The notes under the pieces were generated by a model that had not been told where the DNA came from, made no database searches, and saw only the letters and a program-made list of their open reading frames with translations. Shown here piece after piece: positions 8,864 to 16,989 of a DNA stretch of 64,000 bases. The stretch spans positions 124,001 to 188,000 of the forward strand of contig JBJMHZ010000026.1 in NCBI GenBank assembly GCA_045807125.1, written 5' to 3'. The DNA comes from JBJMHZ01 sp045807125. GTDB lineage: Bacteria > Actinomycetota > Actinomycetes > JAWWOL01. Both the position numbers and the translations under genes were made by a program. Position 1 is the stretch's first letter, and each line of letters opens with the position of its first letter.

Positions 8864-10060
8864 TCAGGCCTCGCGCCCCGCGCCGGCGAGGCGGGCCCGC
8901 TCCACGACGGCCCCGATCGCGTCGACGAACGCGTCGACGTCGGCCGCGGTCGACGTGTGCCCGAGGGACAGGCGCAGCGACCCGCGCGCCCGCGCCTCGT
9001 CGAGGCCCATCGCGAGCAGGACGTGGCTCGGGCGGGCGACGCCGGCCGAGCACGCCGAGCCGGTGGAGCACTCGATCCCGCGGGCGTCGAGCAGCAGCAG
9101 CAGCGAGTCGCCCTCGCAGCCGGGGAACGACAGGTGGGCGTTGCCTGGCAGGCGAGCGCCCTGGCTGCCGGAGGCGCGGTCGCCGGCCGGGCCGTTGACG
9201 AGCGCGTCGGGCACCACCTCGAGCGTCCGCCGGACGAGGTCGTCGCGCAGCGCGGCCAGCCGCTCGGCCCGCTCGGGCTGCGCCTTGGCCGCGAGCTCGG
9301 CGGCCATCGCGAAGCCGACGAGCGCCGGCGCGTCGAGGGTGCCGGAGCGCACGTCGCGCTCCTGCCCGCCGCCGTGCAGGACGGGGACGCACGGCACGCC
9401 GCGCCCGAGCAGCAGCGCGCCGGCGCCGACCGGCCCGCCGAGCTTGTGCCCGGTGACGGTCATCGCGTCGACCCCGGAGGCCGCGAAGTCGACCGGCAGC
9501 TGGCCGACGGCCTGCACCGCGTCGGTATGCAGCGGGATGCCGTGCTCGTGCGCGACCTCGGCCAGCGCGGCGATCGGCTGCACCGTGCCCACTTCGTTGT
9601 TGGCCCACATCACCGAGACGACGGCGACGTCGTCGGGGCAGCGCTCCACCGCGGCCCGCAGCGCCTCGAGCCGCACCCGCCCGGTCCCGTCCACCGGGAG
9701 CAGCTCGACCTCGGCGCCCTCGTGCGCGGCCAGCCACTCGGCGCTGTCGAGGACGGCGTGGTGCTCGATCGCGCTGACGAGGACGCGGCGGCGGCGCGGG
9801 TCGGCCTCGCGGCGGGCCCAGTAGATGCCCTTGACCGCGAGGTTGTCGGCCTCGGTGCCGCCGCTCGTGAGGACGACCTCGCTCGGCCGGGCGCCGAGGG
9901 CGCGGGCCAGCGTCTCGCGGGACTCCTCGACCGCCCTGCGCACCCGCCGGCCGGCAGCGTGCAGCGACGACGCGTTGCCGGTGACGCGGAGCTGGGCCGC
10001 CATCGCGTCGACGGCCTCCGGCAGCATCGGCGTCGTCGCGGCGTGGTCGAGGTAGGGCAT
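8864..10060 (-). CDS. iscS: Cysteine desulfurase (IscS/NifS family)
   Basis: This PLP-dependent enzyme converts cysteine to alanine and delivers persulfide sulfur, here most likely to MnmA and Fe-S assembly. It has 398 residues. It starts MPYLDHAATTPMLPEAV, has the PLP lysine in TGHKLGG (K206), the EHHAVLDS segment, and the mobile-loop Cys in ECSTGSACSAGV (C337). The SACSAG sequence fits class I IscS-like enzymes. It ends 3 bp before mnmA. The family call is sure; the exact name (IscS versus NifS) rests on the trmU neighbour. Confidence 0.93.
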   Translation of the reverse strand: MPYLDHAATTPMLPEAVDAMAAQLRVTGNASSLHAAGRRVRRAVEESRETLARALGARPSEVVLTSGGTEADNLAVKGIYWARREADPRRRRVLVSAIEHHAVLDSAEWLAAHEGAEVELLPVDGTGRVRLEALRAAVERCPDDVAVVSVMWANNEVGTVQPIAALAEVAHEHGIPLHTDAVQAVGQLPVDFAASGVDAMTVTGHKLGGPVGAGALLLGRGVPCVPVLHGGGQERDVRSGTLDAPALVGFAMAAELAAKAQPERAERLAALRDDLVRRTLEVVPDALVNGPAGDRASGSQGARLPGNAHLSFPGCEGDSLLLLLDARGIECSTGSACSAGVARPSHVLLAMGLDEARARGSLRLSLGHTSTAADVDAFVDAIGAVVERARLAGAGREA

Positions 10061-10085
10061 GGACTGTCAGCCTAGCCCGGCCGGG

Positions 10086-11048
10086 TCAGCCCTTGCGCTT
10101 CTCGATCTCGGTGGTCAGCTGCGGCACCACGCTGAACAGGTCGCCGACCACGCCGAAGTCGACGAGCTCGAAGATCGGCGCCTCCGGATCCTTGTTGACC
10201 GCGACGATCGTCTTGGACGTCTGCATGCCGGCCCGGTGCTGGATCGCGCCGGAGATGCCGACGGCCAGGTAGAGCTGCGGCGAGACGGTCTTGCCGGTCT
10301 GGCCGACCTGGTTCTGGTGCGGGTACCAGCCGGCGTCGGTCGCGGCCCGCGACGCGCCCACCGCGGCGCCCAGCAGGTCGGCGAGCTTCTCGAGCAGGGC
10401 GAAGTTCTCCTCGCCTGCCATGCCGCGGCCGCCGGAGATCACGGTCGACGCCTCGGTGAGCTCGGGCCGGCCGCTCTTGGCCTCGGCGACGCGGTCGACG
10501 ACGCGCGCGAGCGTGGCGCCATCGGACAGGGCCACCTCGACCTTCTCCTCGGCGGCCTCCGCGGGCGCCGGCTCGGGGGTGACGCTGTTCGGGCGGACGG
10601 TGATGACCGGCGTGCCCTTCGTGACCCGCGACCGCACGATCGTGGCGCCTCCGAAGATCGACTGGGTGCACACCAGGCCGTCGTCGCTCGCCTCGATGTC
10701 GACGGCGTCGGTGATCACGCCCGAGCCGGTGCGCACCGCGAGCCGCGCCGCGATCTCCTTGCCCTCGGCGGTGGAGCCGATCAGCACGGCGGCCGGCGAG
10801 CGGTCGGCCACCAGCTTCGCGAGCACCTCGGCCTTCGGCGCCACCGGGTGCTGGTCGATCTCGGCGCCGTCGGCGAGGTAGACCCGCGCAGCGCCGTGCT
10901 CGGCCAGCCGGTCGCGCGCCCGGTCGTACCCGCTGCCGCAGAACACCGCGGCAGCCTCGCCGAGCTGCCGCGCCTTGGTCAGCAGCTCGAGGGTCACCTT
11001 CTTCACGGTCCCGTCGGCGTGCTCGACGAGGACGAGGATCTCGGCCAT
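10086..11048 (-). CDS. etfA: Electron transfer flavoprotein subunit alpha
   Basis: EtfA (FixB), 320 residues, binds FAD and passes electrons from acyl-CoA dehydrogenases to the ETF:quinone side. The N-terminal domain begins MAEILVLVEHADGTVKKV. The C-terminal FAD domain has the family signature VISGGRGMAG, ATDAGWYPHQNQVGQTGKTV, YLAVGISGAIQH and VAVNKDPEAPIFELVDFGVV. It is downstream of etfB (30-bp gap) in the usual etfB-etfA order. Two acyl-CoA dehydrogenases at 14.7-17.0 kb are potential electron donors. Confidence 0.96.
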   Translation of the reverse strand: MAEILVLVEHADGTVKKVTLELLTKARQLGEAAAVFCGSGYDRARDRLAEHGAARVYLADGAEIDQHPVAPKAEVLAKLVADRSPAAVLIGSTAEGKEIAARLAVRTGSGVITDAVDIEASDDGLVCTQSIFGGATIVRSRVTKGTPVITVRPNSVTPEPAPAEAAEEKVEVALSDGATLARVVDRVAEAKSGRPELTEASTVISGGRGMAGEENFALLEKLADLLGAAVGASRAATDAGWYPHQNQVGQTGKTVSPQLYLAVGISGAIQHRAGMQTSKTIVAVNKDPEAPIFELVDFGVVGDLFSVVPQLTTEIEKRKG

Positions 11049-11078
11049 CGCAGGCGGTCTCCTTCCGGCCGGTCGGCG

Positions 11079-11864
11079 TCAGACGAACTTGTTGGCGGCG
11101 AGGAACTCGGCCAGCTTCGTCCCGCCGTCCCCCTCGTCCTTCACGATCTCGCCCTTCGCCCGCGGCGGGCGCGGCTGCGCGTCCTCGACCGCGCTCGTCG
11201 CGGCGGCCGAGCCGACCTCGCCGGGGTCGACGCCGATGTCGGCGAGCGTCAGCGTGGTGAGCGGCTTCTTCTTCGCGGCCATGATGCCCTTGAACGACGG
11301 GTAGCGCGGCTCGTTGATCTTCTCCACGACGCTGATGACGGCCGGCGCGCTCGCCTCCACCACGTCGTAGCCGCTCTCGGTCAGCCGCTCGATGCGGATG
11401 GTGCTGCCCTCGACGTCGACCTTGCGGGCGTAGGTGAGCTGCGCGCAGCCGAGGCGCTCGGCCAGCATGGCCGGCAGGACGCTCATCCGCGCGTCGGTCG
11501 ACTCGCTGCCGCACACGACGAGGTCGAAGTCGACGGTGCCGAGCGCCTTGGCCATCGCGAGCGACGTGGCCGGCGCGTCCGAGCCGTGCAGCGCGTCGTC
11601 GACCAGGTGGACGGCCGCGTCGGCGCCCATCGACAGCGCCTTGCGGATCGTCTCGACGGCCTTGGCCGGGCCCATCGTCAGCACCGTGACGGTCGACTCG
11701 CCGCCCTGCGCCTCCTTGAGCCGCAGCGCCTCCTCGACGGCGTACTCGTCGAGCTCGTTCATCACCCCGTCGACCGACTCGCGGTCGACGGTCTGGTCCT
11801 GCGGCGACAACCGCTTCTCGGCCCAGGTGTCGGGCACCTGCTTCACGCAGACGACGATGTTCAT
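11079..11864 (-). CDS. etfB: Electron transfer flavoprotein subunit beta
   Basis: EtfB (FixA), 261 residues, is the AMP-binding partner of EtfA. The start MNIVVCVKQVPDTW at an ATG (11864) is textbook. The ETF beta signature region DLVVCGSESTDARMSVLPAMLAERLG is followed by YPSFKGIMAAKKKPL and a C-terminal arm that contacts EtfA. The region upstream (11865-12167) is the likely promoter of the etfBA operon and contains an interrupted palindrome at 12007-12018. Confidence 0.96.
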   Translation of the reverse strand: MNIVVCVKQVPDTWAEKRLSPQDQTVDRESVDGVMNELDEYAVEEALRLKEAQGGESTVTVLTMGPAKAVETIRKALSMGADAAVHLVDDALHGSDAPATSLAMAKALGTVDFDLVVCGSESTDARMSVLPAMLAERLGCAQLTYARKVDVEGSTIRIERLTESGYDVVEASAPAVISVVEKINEPRYPSFKGIMAAKKKPLTTLTLADIGVDPGEVGSAAATSAVEDAQPRPPRAKGEIVKDEGDGGTKLAEFLAANKFV

Positions 11865-12167
11865 GGCGCGATCACGGCGGAGCCGACCTCCCAGACGGAG
11901 AACGAGCGGTGGAGCGGGCCGGTGGACGAGCGAGGAGCCGCACCCCACCCTACGAGCGCGCCTCCGGCGTGGCGGCACGGGGGTCCGAGCCGGGCCGGCG
12001 TTATGTTACCCACGAGTAGTCCAGCGCCAAACCAGGAGCGGCCGGCCACCGTGCCACCCGGAAACGACTTCCCGTCGGGGTCGGCGCGCCGTACGGTCGA
12101 CTCCTATCGGAGCCGCGGCCGGGGGACCACGGGCAGCCACGACCCGACGAGCGAGAGAAGACGCGGC
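11865..12167. promoter_or_regulatory. Divergent intergenic region etfB / small basic protein; TAC-N6-GTA palindrome at 12007-12018
   Basis: This 303-bp divergent spacer should hold promoters for etfBA (minus) and the 43-residue protein (plus). Near its middle, ATGTTACCCACGAGTAGTCC contains TAC-N6-GTA in one of the few AT-richer patches, the sort of half-site pair bound by TetR-type repressors of fatty-acid genes. The match is short and this is inference. No ORF in the gap looks real. Confidence 0.35.
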
Positions 12168-12299
12168 ATGGGATCGAAGAACAAGGGCGGACGCGAGACG
12201 CGCAAGCCCAAGCAGGACAAGAAGCTGAAGGGATCGGCCGCGAGCGCGCCGATCATCCCGCCGAGCCCGCACGGCTCGACGGCACGCCCGGCGAAGTGA
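12168..12299 (+). CDS. Small basic protein, function unknown
   Basis: This 43-residue protein starts MGSKNKGGRETRKPKQDKKL and then becomes Ser/Pro-rich (SAPIIPPSPHGSTARPAK). A GAGAGAAG purine stretch precedes the ATG at a good distance. It is strongly Lys/Arg-rich in its first half with no hydrophobic segment, so it is likely cytosolic and nucleic-acid or ribosome associated if it is real. Similar tiny KNKGG-RKPKQ proteins occur in actinobacterial genomes to my recollection. It ends 3 bp before the stop of the convergent PP2C gene. Confidence 0.6.
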   Translation: MGSKNKGGRETRKPKQDKKLKGSAASAPIIPPSPHGSTARPAK

Positions 12300-12302
12300 G
12301 CC

Positions 12303-14348
12303 TCAGGACGCCTCTGGCGCAGCCGGCAGCCGCACCGCGAGCAGCGCGACGTCGTCGTCGCGCTCGCCCGCGAGTTCGCCGATGAGCCTCGAGCACATCT
12401 CGACGAGCGGCTCGGCAGCCACCCTCGACGCGGCCAGCTCGAGCATCGCCAGGCCGCCCTCCAGCTGGTCGGTGCGGCTCTCGACGAGCCCGTCGGTGTA
12501 GAGCAGCAGCGTGGCCCCGGGGGCCAGGAGCGCCTCGGCGTCGGCGCGCGATCCCCCGCTGGGGGCGCCGAGCAGCACGCCGAGGTTGTCGTCGAGGAAG
12601 ACGGTGCTGCCGCCGGCGTCGACGAGCAGCGGCGGCAGATGCCCGGCGTTCGCCCACTGAATGCGGCAACCGGCGGCGCCCGGCCGGTCGACGACGACGT
12701 GGACGACGGTCGCCAGCTCGGCGATGCCGAGACCGCTGTTGATCCGGTCGAGCCGGTCGAGGATGTCGGCCGGGGAGCCGGCCCGGTCCCACGCCAGGCT
12801 GCGCAGCGCGTTGCGCAGCTGGCCCATGCGGGCCGCCGCCCCGAGGTCGTGGCCGACGACGTCGCCGATGATGACCGCCAGCCGGTCGTCGGGCAGCGTG
12901 AAGGCGTCGTACCAGTCGCCGCCGACCCGGCTGCCCTGGCGGGCCGCGACGTAGCGCGCGTCGAGCTCGAGCGGCGGGAACGCCGGCATCGGCGAGAGCA
13001 GGCTGCGCTGCAGCGCCTCTGCGATGCGGTGCTCCTCCTCGTACCGGCGGGCCTTCGCCACGACGAGGGCGACCCGGCCGGCGAGGCTCTCGGCGAGCGC
13101 GAGGTCGCTCTCCTCGAAGCGGCGGCCCGAGCCGGCGGAGATCAGCGAGATGCTGCCGAGGACGTCGGTCTCGGTGAGCAGCGGGACGCTCATGTAACCG
13201 CTGAACGCGAGCTCCTTGATGAGCCGGTAGTGCGCCTCGTCCTGGGAGGTCGCGCGGATGAACTCGTCGGAGATCTCGGCGGAGAACTGGGACCTGCGCT
13301 CCTCGATCGCCCGCACGCCCGGGTACGGCGTGCGCGTCATCGGCCGGTAGCGGCGCATCAGCTCGTCGGCGAGCGGCTGCTGGCGGGGATCGGCGTGATG
13401 GGCGACGACCCGGCGCATGGCGCCGTCGTCGTCGATGACGTCGATGAGGCACAGGTCGCCGAGGGTCGGCACCGCGACGGCGGCCAGCATCCGCAGGGTC
13501 TCCTCGAACCCCGACGCGCGGGCCAGCGCGTCGGAGGCGCCGAGCAGGAAGGCCTGCGCGCGCCTGGCCTGGTCGAGCCGCGCGGAGAGCTCGTCGCGGA
13601 CCTGCTCGGCCGCCCGGCGCCCGGTCGCGTCGAGGACGAGGACGAGCACGGCCGGCCGTCCGTCGTCGAGCTGGGTGAGGGTGGCGGTCAGCTCGAGGGC
13701 GATCTCGGGCGTCGGACCGGCAGCGGCCACCGGTGCGTCGGGCCCGGTGCCACGGACCGCGGCGTCGAGCGCCGCGACCAGCGGCTCCGGGTCGGCGACG
13801 AAGGCGCGCAGCGGCGCGCCCGCCGCGTCAGGCGGCAGCGCGAGCAGCTCGGCCGCGCGATCGTTCCAGCTCACCAGCACGCCGTCCGCGCCGGTGACCG
13901 CGACGCCGACCGCCGCGTTGGCGAGCAGCGCCCCGAGCGAGGCCTGCGCCACCGCGGCCGGCTGGTCCTGCTCGCCGTGCCGCCGGGAGGTCACCGCGGC
14001 GAGCAGCACCCGGCGACGGCGCTCCCTCGTCACCCGCTCGGCGGCCTCGGCGACGATCGACGCCAGGTCGCCCGACGCCGGGTCGACCACCGCCAGATCG
14101 GCCGGCAGGTCCGCTTCGGGGGGCGCCTCGGCGGCACCGGGCGCGCGCAGCAGGACGAACGCGGCGTCCGGATGGCGCGGCGCCAGCCGTCGCACGGTCG
14201 CGAGCGGCTCGGCCGCGAGCGAGCCGACCACCACCACGTCGATCTCGGCCGCGGGCTCCTCGACGGCGGAGGTCAGCACCAGCCCCGGCCGGCCGGCCAG
14301 CGCGCGCGCCTCCGCAGGAGCCGGGTCGACGACCCCGATGACGGCCAT
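12303..14348 (-). CDS. PAS-GAF-PP2C (SpoIIE/RsbU-type) serine phosphatase
   Basis: This 681-residue multidomain protein is likely the phosphatase arm of a partner-switching (anti-sigma/anti-anti-sigma) system. Residues 1-130 form an alpha/beta N-terminal domain resembling a degenerate receiver. A PAS domain follows (about 150-250, with VAVTGADGVLVSWNDRAAEL), then a GAF domain (about 285-440) and a C-terminal PP2C domain (about 445-680). The metal-binding residues lie in VGGDWYDAF and IIGDVVGHDLGAAA, with WANAGHLPPLL and LLYTDGLVE also present, so catalysis looks intact. No STAS partner or sigma factor lies next to it. Upstream (14430-14441) is a perfect palindrome that may be its operator. 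Confidence 0.85.
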   Translation of the reverse strand: MAVIGVVDPAPAEARALAGRPGLVLTSAVEEPAAEIDVVVVGSLAAEPLATVRRLAPRHPDAAFVLLRAPGAAEAPPEADLPADLAVVDPASGDLASIVAEAAERVTRERRRRVLLAAVTSRRHGEQDQPAAVAQASLGALLANAAVGVAVTGADGVLVSWNDRAAELLALPPDAAGAPLRAFVADPEPLVAALDAAVRGTGPDAPVAAAGPTPEIALELTATLTQLDDGRPAVLVLVLDATGRRAAEQVRDELSARLDQARRAQAFLLGASDALARASGFEETLRMLAAVAVPTLGDLCLIDVIDDDGAMRRVVAHHADPRQQPLADELMRRYRPMTRTPYPGVRAIEERRSQFSAEISDEFIRATSQDEAHYRLIKELAFSGYMSVPLLTETDVLGSISLISAGSGRRFEESDLALAESLAGRVALVVAKARRYEEEHRIAEALQRSLLSPMPAFPPLELDARYVAARQGSRVGGDWYDAFTLPDDRLAVIIGDVVGHDLGAAARMGQLRNALRSLAWDRAGSPADILDRLDRINSGLGIAELATVVHVVVDRPGAAGCRIQWANAGHLPPLLVDAGGSTVFLDDNLGVLLGAPSGGSRADAEALLAPGATLLLYTDGLVESRTDQLEGGLAMLELAASRVAAEPLVEMCSRLIGELAGERDDDVALLAVRLPAAPEAS

Positions 14349-14429
14349 GCGTCAGCCGGCGAGCCCGAGCGGCGCGAACCGTACGGACGGCCCCGGCGTC
14401 GCGGCCGCCGTCGTCCGGTGACTGCACGC

Positions 14430-14441
14430 GATCACGTGATC
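14430..14441. promoter_or_regulatory. Perfect 12-bp palindrome GATCACGTGATC
   Basis: GATCACGTGATC overlaps a second palindrome CGTGATCACG (14435-14444). It lies about 80-95 bp upstream of the ATG of the PAS-GAF-PP2C gene in non-coding DNA, a typical operator position. It is separate from the 79-nt repeat that follows. No known regulator is assigned. Confidence 0.35.
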
Positions 14442-14535
14442 ACGGTACACGCGGCGATCCGCCGCCGTCCGGCCTACGGCAGGGCCCGAGGCCTTGGTCA
14501 CGACAGCTGGGCCGACGGCCCCGTATCACCTGAGT

Positions 14536-14614
14536 GATCACCACCATGCGTCGTACGCAGTCGAATCGGGCGTGCCGCCCGGCGTGTCACTGCGCACCGC
14601 GCAGGATGATGATC
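14536..14614 (+). repeat. 79-nt structured palindromic repeat, copy 1
   Basis: The element begins GATCACCACC and ends GATGATGATC. The outer ~25 nt on each side pair into a long stem with a few mismatches, and the centre forms a GC mini-hairpin (CGGGCG-TGC-CGCCCG). An element of exactly the same length lies at 54568-54646 in reverse orientation, matching at roughly 65-68 of 79 positions by hand alignment. Several differences keep base pairing. It sits about 50 bp beyond the 3' end of the minus-strand dehydrogenase gene. A REP-like mobile palindrome or a structured RNA/terminator are the options. Confidence 0.6.
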
Positions 14615-14662
14615 GAGCTCTGGTGCGCCAGGCACGCCGCGAGCCATCGCCGACCTCGTCGG

Positions 14663-15778
14663 TCAGGACAGCTGCGACCACCGGTGCGGCCCGGCCGCGG
14701 CGGCGCTCACCCGCGCCGCGAGCAGCGGCACGGCCCGCGCGCGCAGCTGCGCCGGCGAGCCGAGCCAGGCCCGCTCGAGCGCCCCGCGCCGGAAGAACAG
14801 CTGCGCGTCGCACTCCTCGGTGAGGCCGGCGGCGCCGAACGTCTGCAGCGCGAGCGCCGTCGCCCCGGCGACCAGGTCGCTCGCCATCGCGAGCGACTGG
14901 AGCGCGACCAGCCGGACGTCGATCCCCTGGTCGGCGTCCCACGCCGCCCCCCGCACCAGCCACCTGGCTCCCTCCAGCCGGGTGGCGACCTCCGCGAGCG
15001 AGAAGGCGATCGACTGGAAGCGGCCGATCGGCTGCCCGAACTGGTGCCGCTCCCCGGCCCTCGCCACGGCCGCGTCGAGCGCTCCCTGGCAGAGCCCGAC
15101 GAGGTAGGCGGCGTGACGGATCCTGGCCGCCGGCAGCGCCGGCGCCCACTCCGTCCTCGCCACGAGCGGGGTGCCGGCGAGCCGTACCTCGTGCAGCTCG
15201 CCGCGGGTGATGTCGCCCTGGCGCCGCCGGTTGACCGAGGGATGGTCGGCGCGGACCACGAGGCCCTCGACGCCGGCCGGCGTGCGGCCCGCGACGAGCA
15301 GGTGCGCGACCTCGCCGCTCAGGTCCACGAAGCGGCGCGTGGCGGTGACGGCTCCGGATGCGACCTCCGCACGGGGCGGCTCGTCGGGCTCGTCCGCACC
15401 GCTCTCGCGGAGGGCGAGAGCGACCGCGTGCCCCTCGGCGATCTGCGCCAGCAGCTTCTCGTGCCCCTCCTCCGCGGCGAGCAGCTCGGTCGCCGTCCAG
15501 GTGTCGAGGAGCGGTCCCCGGTAGAGCGCGGTGCCGAGCAGCTCGGCGAGGAGCACGGCGTGCTGCTGCCCGCGCCCCTCGCCGCCGTAGCGCGCCGGGA
15601 GCAGCAGGCGGGTGGCTCCCAGCCCGGTCAGCGCCGCGTGCACGACGGCCCGCGCCTCGGCGCTCTCGGCGGGGTCGCGGTCCCTGGGCCGCTCCCCCGT
15701 CCGGGCGATGACGGGCGCGAGCTCGTCGCTCACGAGCTCGCCGAAGCGCAGCTGGACCTCGATCTGGTCGGGGCTCAA
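14663..15778 (-). CDS. Acyl-CoA dehydrogenase family protein, probable non-catalytic partner subunit
   Basis: About 371 residues with an acyl-CoA dehydrogenase fold: N-terminal helical domain, LLPARYGGEGRGQQHAVLLAELLG, and the C-terminal helical domain with ARAGERHQFGQPIGRFQSIAFSLAE and TFGAAGLTEECDAQLFFRR. The usual C-terminal EGTSEI region is absent. Paired with the following typical dehydrogenase, it looks like one half of a heteromeric FadE complex in which only one subunit keeps the catalytic Glu, as in mycobacterial FadE pairs. The start is uncertain: the TTG at 15778 is taken, with AGGAGGAGG about 18 nt upstream, and a later GTG is possible. It is cotranscribed with the second dehydrogenase and the thioesterase, so it probably acts in the cluster. 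Confidence 0.75.
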   Translation of the reverse strand: MSPDQIEVQLRFGELVSDELAPVIARTGERPRDRDPAESAEARAVVHAALTGLGATRLLLPARYGGEGRGQQHAVLLAELLGTALYRGPLLDTWTATELLAAEEGHEKLLAQIAEGHAVALALRESGADEPDEPPRAEVASGAVTATRRFVDLSGEVAHLLVAGRTPAGVEGLVVRADHPSVNRRRQGDITRGELHEVRLAGTPLVARTEWAPALPAARIRHAAYLVGLCQGALDAAVARAGERHQFGQPIGRFQSIAFSLAEVATRLEGARWLVRGAAWDADQGIDVRLVALQSLAMASDLVAGATALALQTFGAAGLTEECDAQLFFRRGALERAWLGSPAQLRARAVPLLAARVSAAAAGPHRWSQLS

Positions 15779-15831
15779 GGTGACGTCCGTGGCGTCCTCC
15801 TCCTGGTTGCGGGGCAGCCGGCTCAGCCAGC

Positions 15832-16989
15832 TCAGCCCACCAGGCCGAGGCCGGTGGACGCGATGAGGTAGAGCATGATCTCCGAGGTGCCGGAGGCGAG
15901 CGTGAGACCGGGCGCCTCGCGGTGGGCCGACTCGACCATGCCGGAAAGGACCGCGCCCTGGTCGGAGCCGTGCAGCAGCACGTCGAGGCCGCAGGCGTCG
16001 GCAGCGCCGAGCGCGATCCGCTTCGCCGTCTCCGTCGTGTGCCACTTCGCCATGGCCGACAGCACGTCGTCGCGCTCGGCGCGCAGCACGTTGGACACCG
16101 CGCGCCACGACAGCGCCCGGCCGGCGGTCACGGCGGCGTCGAGCTCGACGAGGGCCGCTCCGACGCCCGGGTCGTCCAGCCGGCCGGTCCGCGCGGCCTC
16201 CGCCAGCACCTGGTCGAGCCAGCGGCGCGCCTTCGCCTCGAACTCGATGCCGGTGCGCTCGAGCCCGAGGATGTCGCCGATCGTCTGCCAGCCGTCGTCC
16301 ACCGCGCCGAGCACGTGCTCACCGGTCAACCGCACGCCCTGCAACGAGATGCTGCCGAACTGCTCGTCGCAGATGCCGGGCAACCGCTCCACCAGGACGC
16401 CGGCGGCGCGCAGCGGCAGCAGGAAGACGGTGATGCCCTGGTAGCGCACCTCGGACTGCGTCGTCCTCGCGGCGCACAGCGCGAAGTCCGCGACGTGCGA
16501 CTTCATGCTGTAGACCTTGCGCCCGTGCAGGCGCCAGCCGTCGCCGTCGGGCTCGGCCCTCGTCGTGAGCCGGCTGAGGTCGGAGCCGACGTCCGGCTCG
16601 CTGAACAGGACGCTCGCGGCGCCCTCGCCGCTGGCCAGCCGCGGCAGCCAGCGAGCCCGCTGCGCGTCGGTGCCGAGCAGGTTGACGGCCGTGCCGACGA
16701 TGTCGATCGAGATCGTGTGCACGATGTCGGGCACGCCGTGCGCCATCAGCTCCTCGGTCACGATCGCCTTCTCGGCGAGGGTGCGGCCGAGACCGCCGTG
16801 CTCCACCGGCCAGTTCGGCGCCAGCCAGCCGCGCTCGCCCAGGCGCCGGTAGACGTCGAGCAGCCCGGCCTCCTCGCCGAGCGGCGCCCGCCTCGCCCGT
16901 TCCACCTCGGCGCGCACCGAATCCTCCGACAGCAGCGCGCACACGTCGGAGCGCAGCTGCTCCTGCTCGGGCGCGAGCGCCATCCTCAT
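15832..16989 (-). CDS. Acyl-CoA dehydrogenase (FadE-like)
   Basis: This 385-residue FAD enzyme should introduce an alpha,beta double bond in an acyl thioester and pass electrons to ETF. Visible motifs are LAPNWPVEHGGLGRTLAEKAIVTEE, the flavin segment VLFSEPDVGSDLSRLTT, GWRLHGRKVYSMKSHVADFAL, and the C-terminal LTLASGTSEIMLYLIA. The ATG (16989) overlaps the thioesterase stop as ATGA, so translation is coupled to the thioesterase. That links it to the NRPS genes. One inferred role is making the enoyl substrate for the ScoD-like enzyme at 36 kb. General fatty-acid oxidation is the alternative. Confidence 0.85.
   Translation of the reverse strand: MRMALAPEQEQLRSDVCALLSEDSVRAEVERARRAPLGEEAGLLDVYRRLGERGWLAPNWPVEHGGLGRTLAEKAIVTEELMAHGVPDIVHTISIDIVGTAVNLLGTDAQRARWLPRLASGEGAASVLFSEPDVGSDLSRLTTRAEPDGDGWRLHGRKVYSMKSHVADFALCAARTTQSEVRYQGITVFLLPLRAAGVLVERLPGICDEQFGSISLQGVRLTGEHVLGAVDDGWQTIGDILGLERTGIEFEAKARRWLDQVLAEAARTGRLDDPGVGAALVELDAAVTAGRALSWRAVSNVLRAERDDVLSAMAKWHTTETAKRIALGAADACGLDVLLHGSDQGAVLSGMVESAHREAPGLTLASGTSEIMLYLIASTGLGLVG

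Larger units (their letters stand above)
14349..14662. other. 314-bp intergenic region holding a palindrome and a dispersed repeat
   Basis: This lies between the start of the PP2C gene and the stop of the first acyl-CoA dehydrogenase gene. It marks the left edge of the biosynthetic cluster. It holds the GATCACGTGATC palindrome and copy 1 of the 79-nt structured repeat. No credible ORF is present. Confidence 0.6.
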
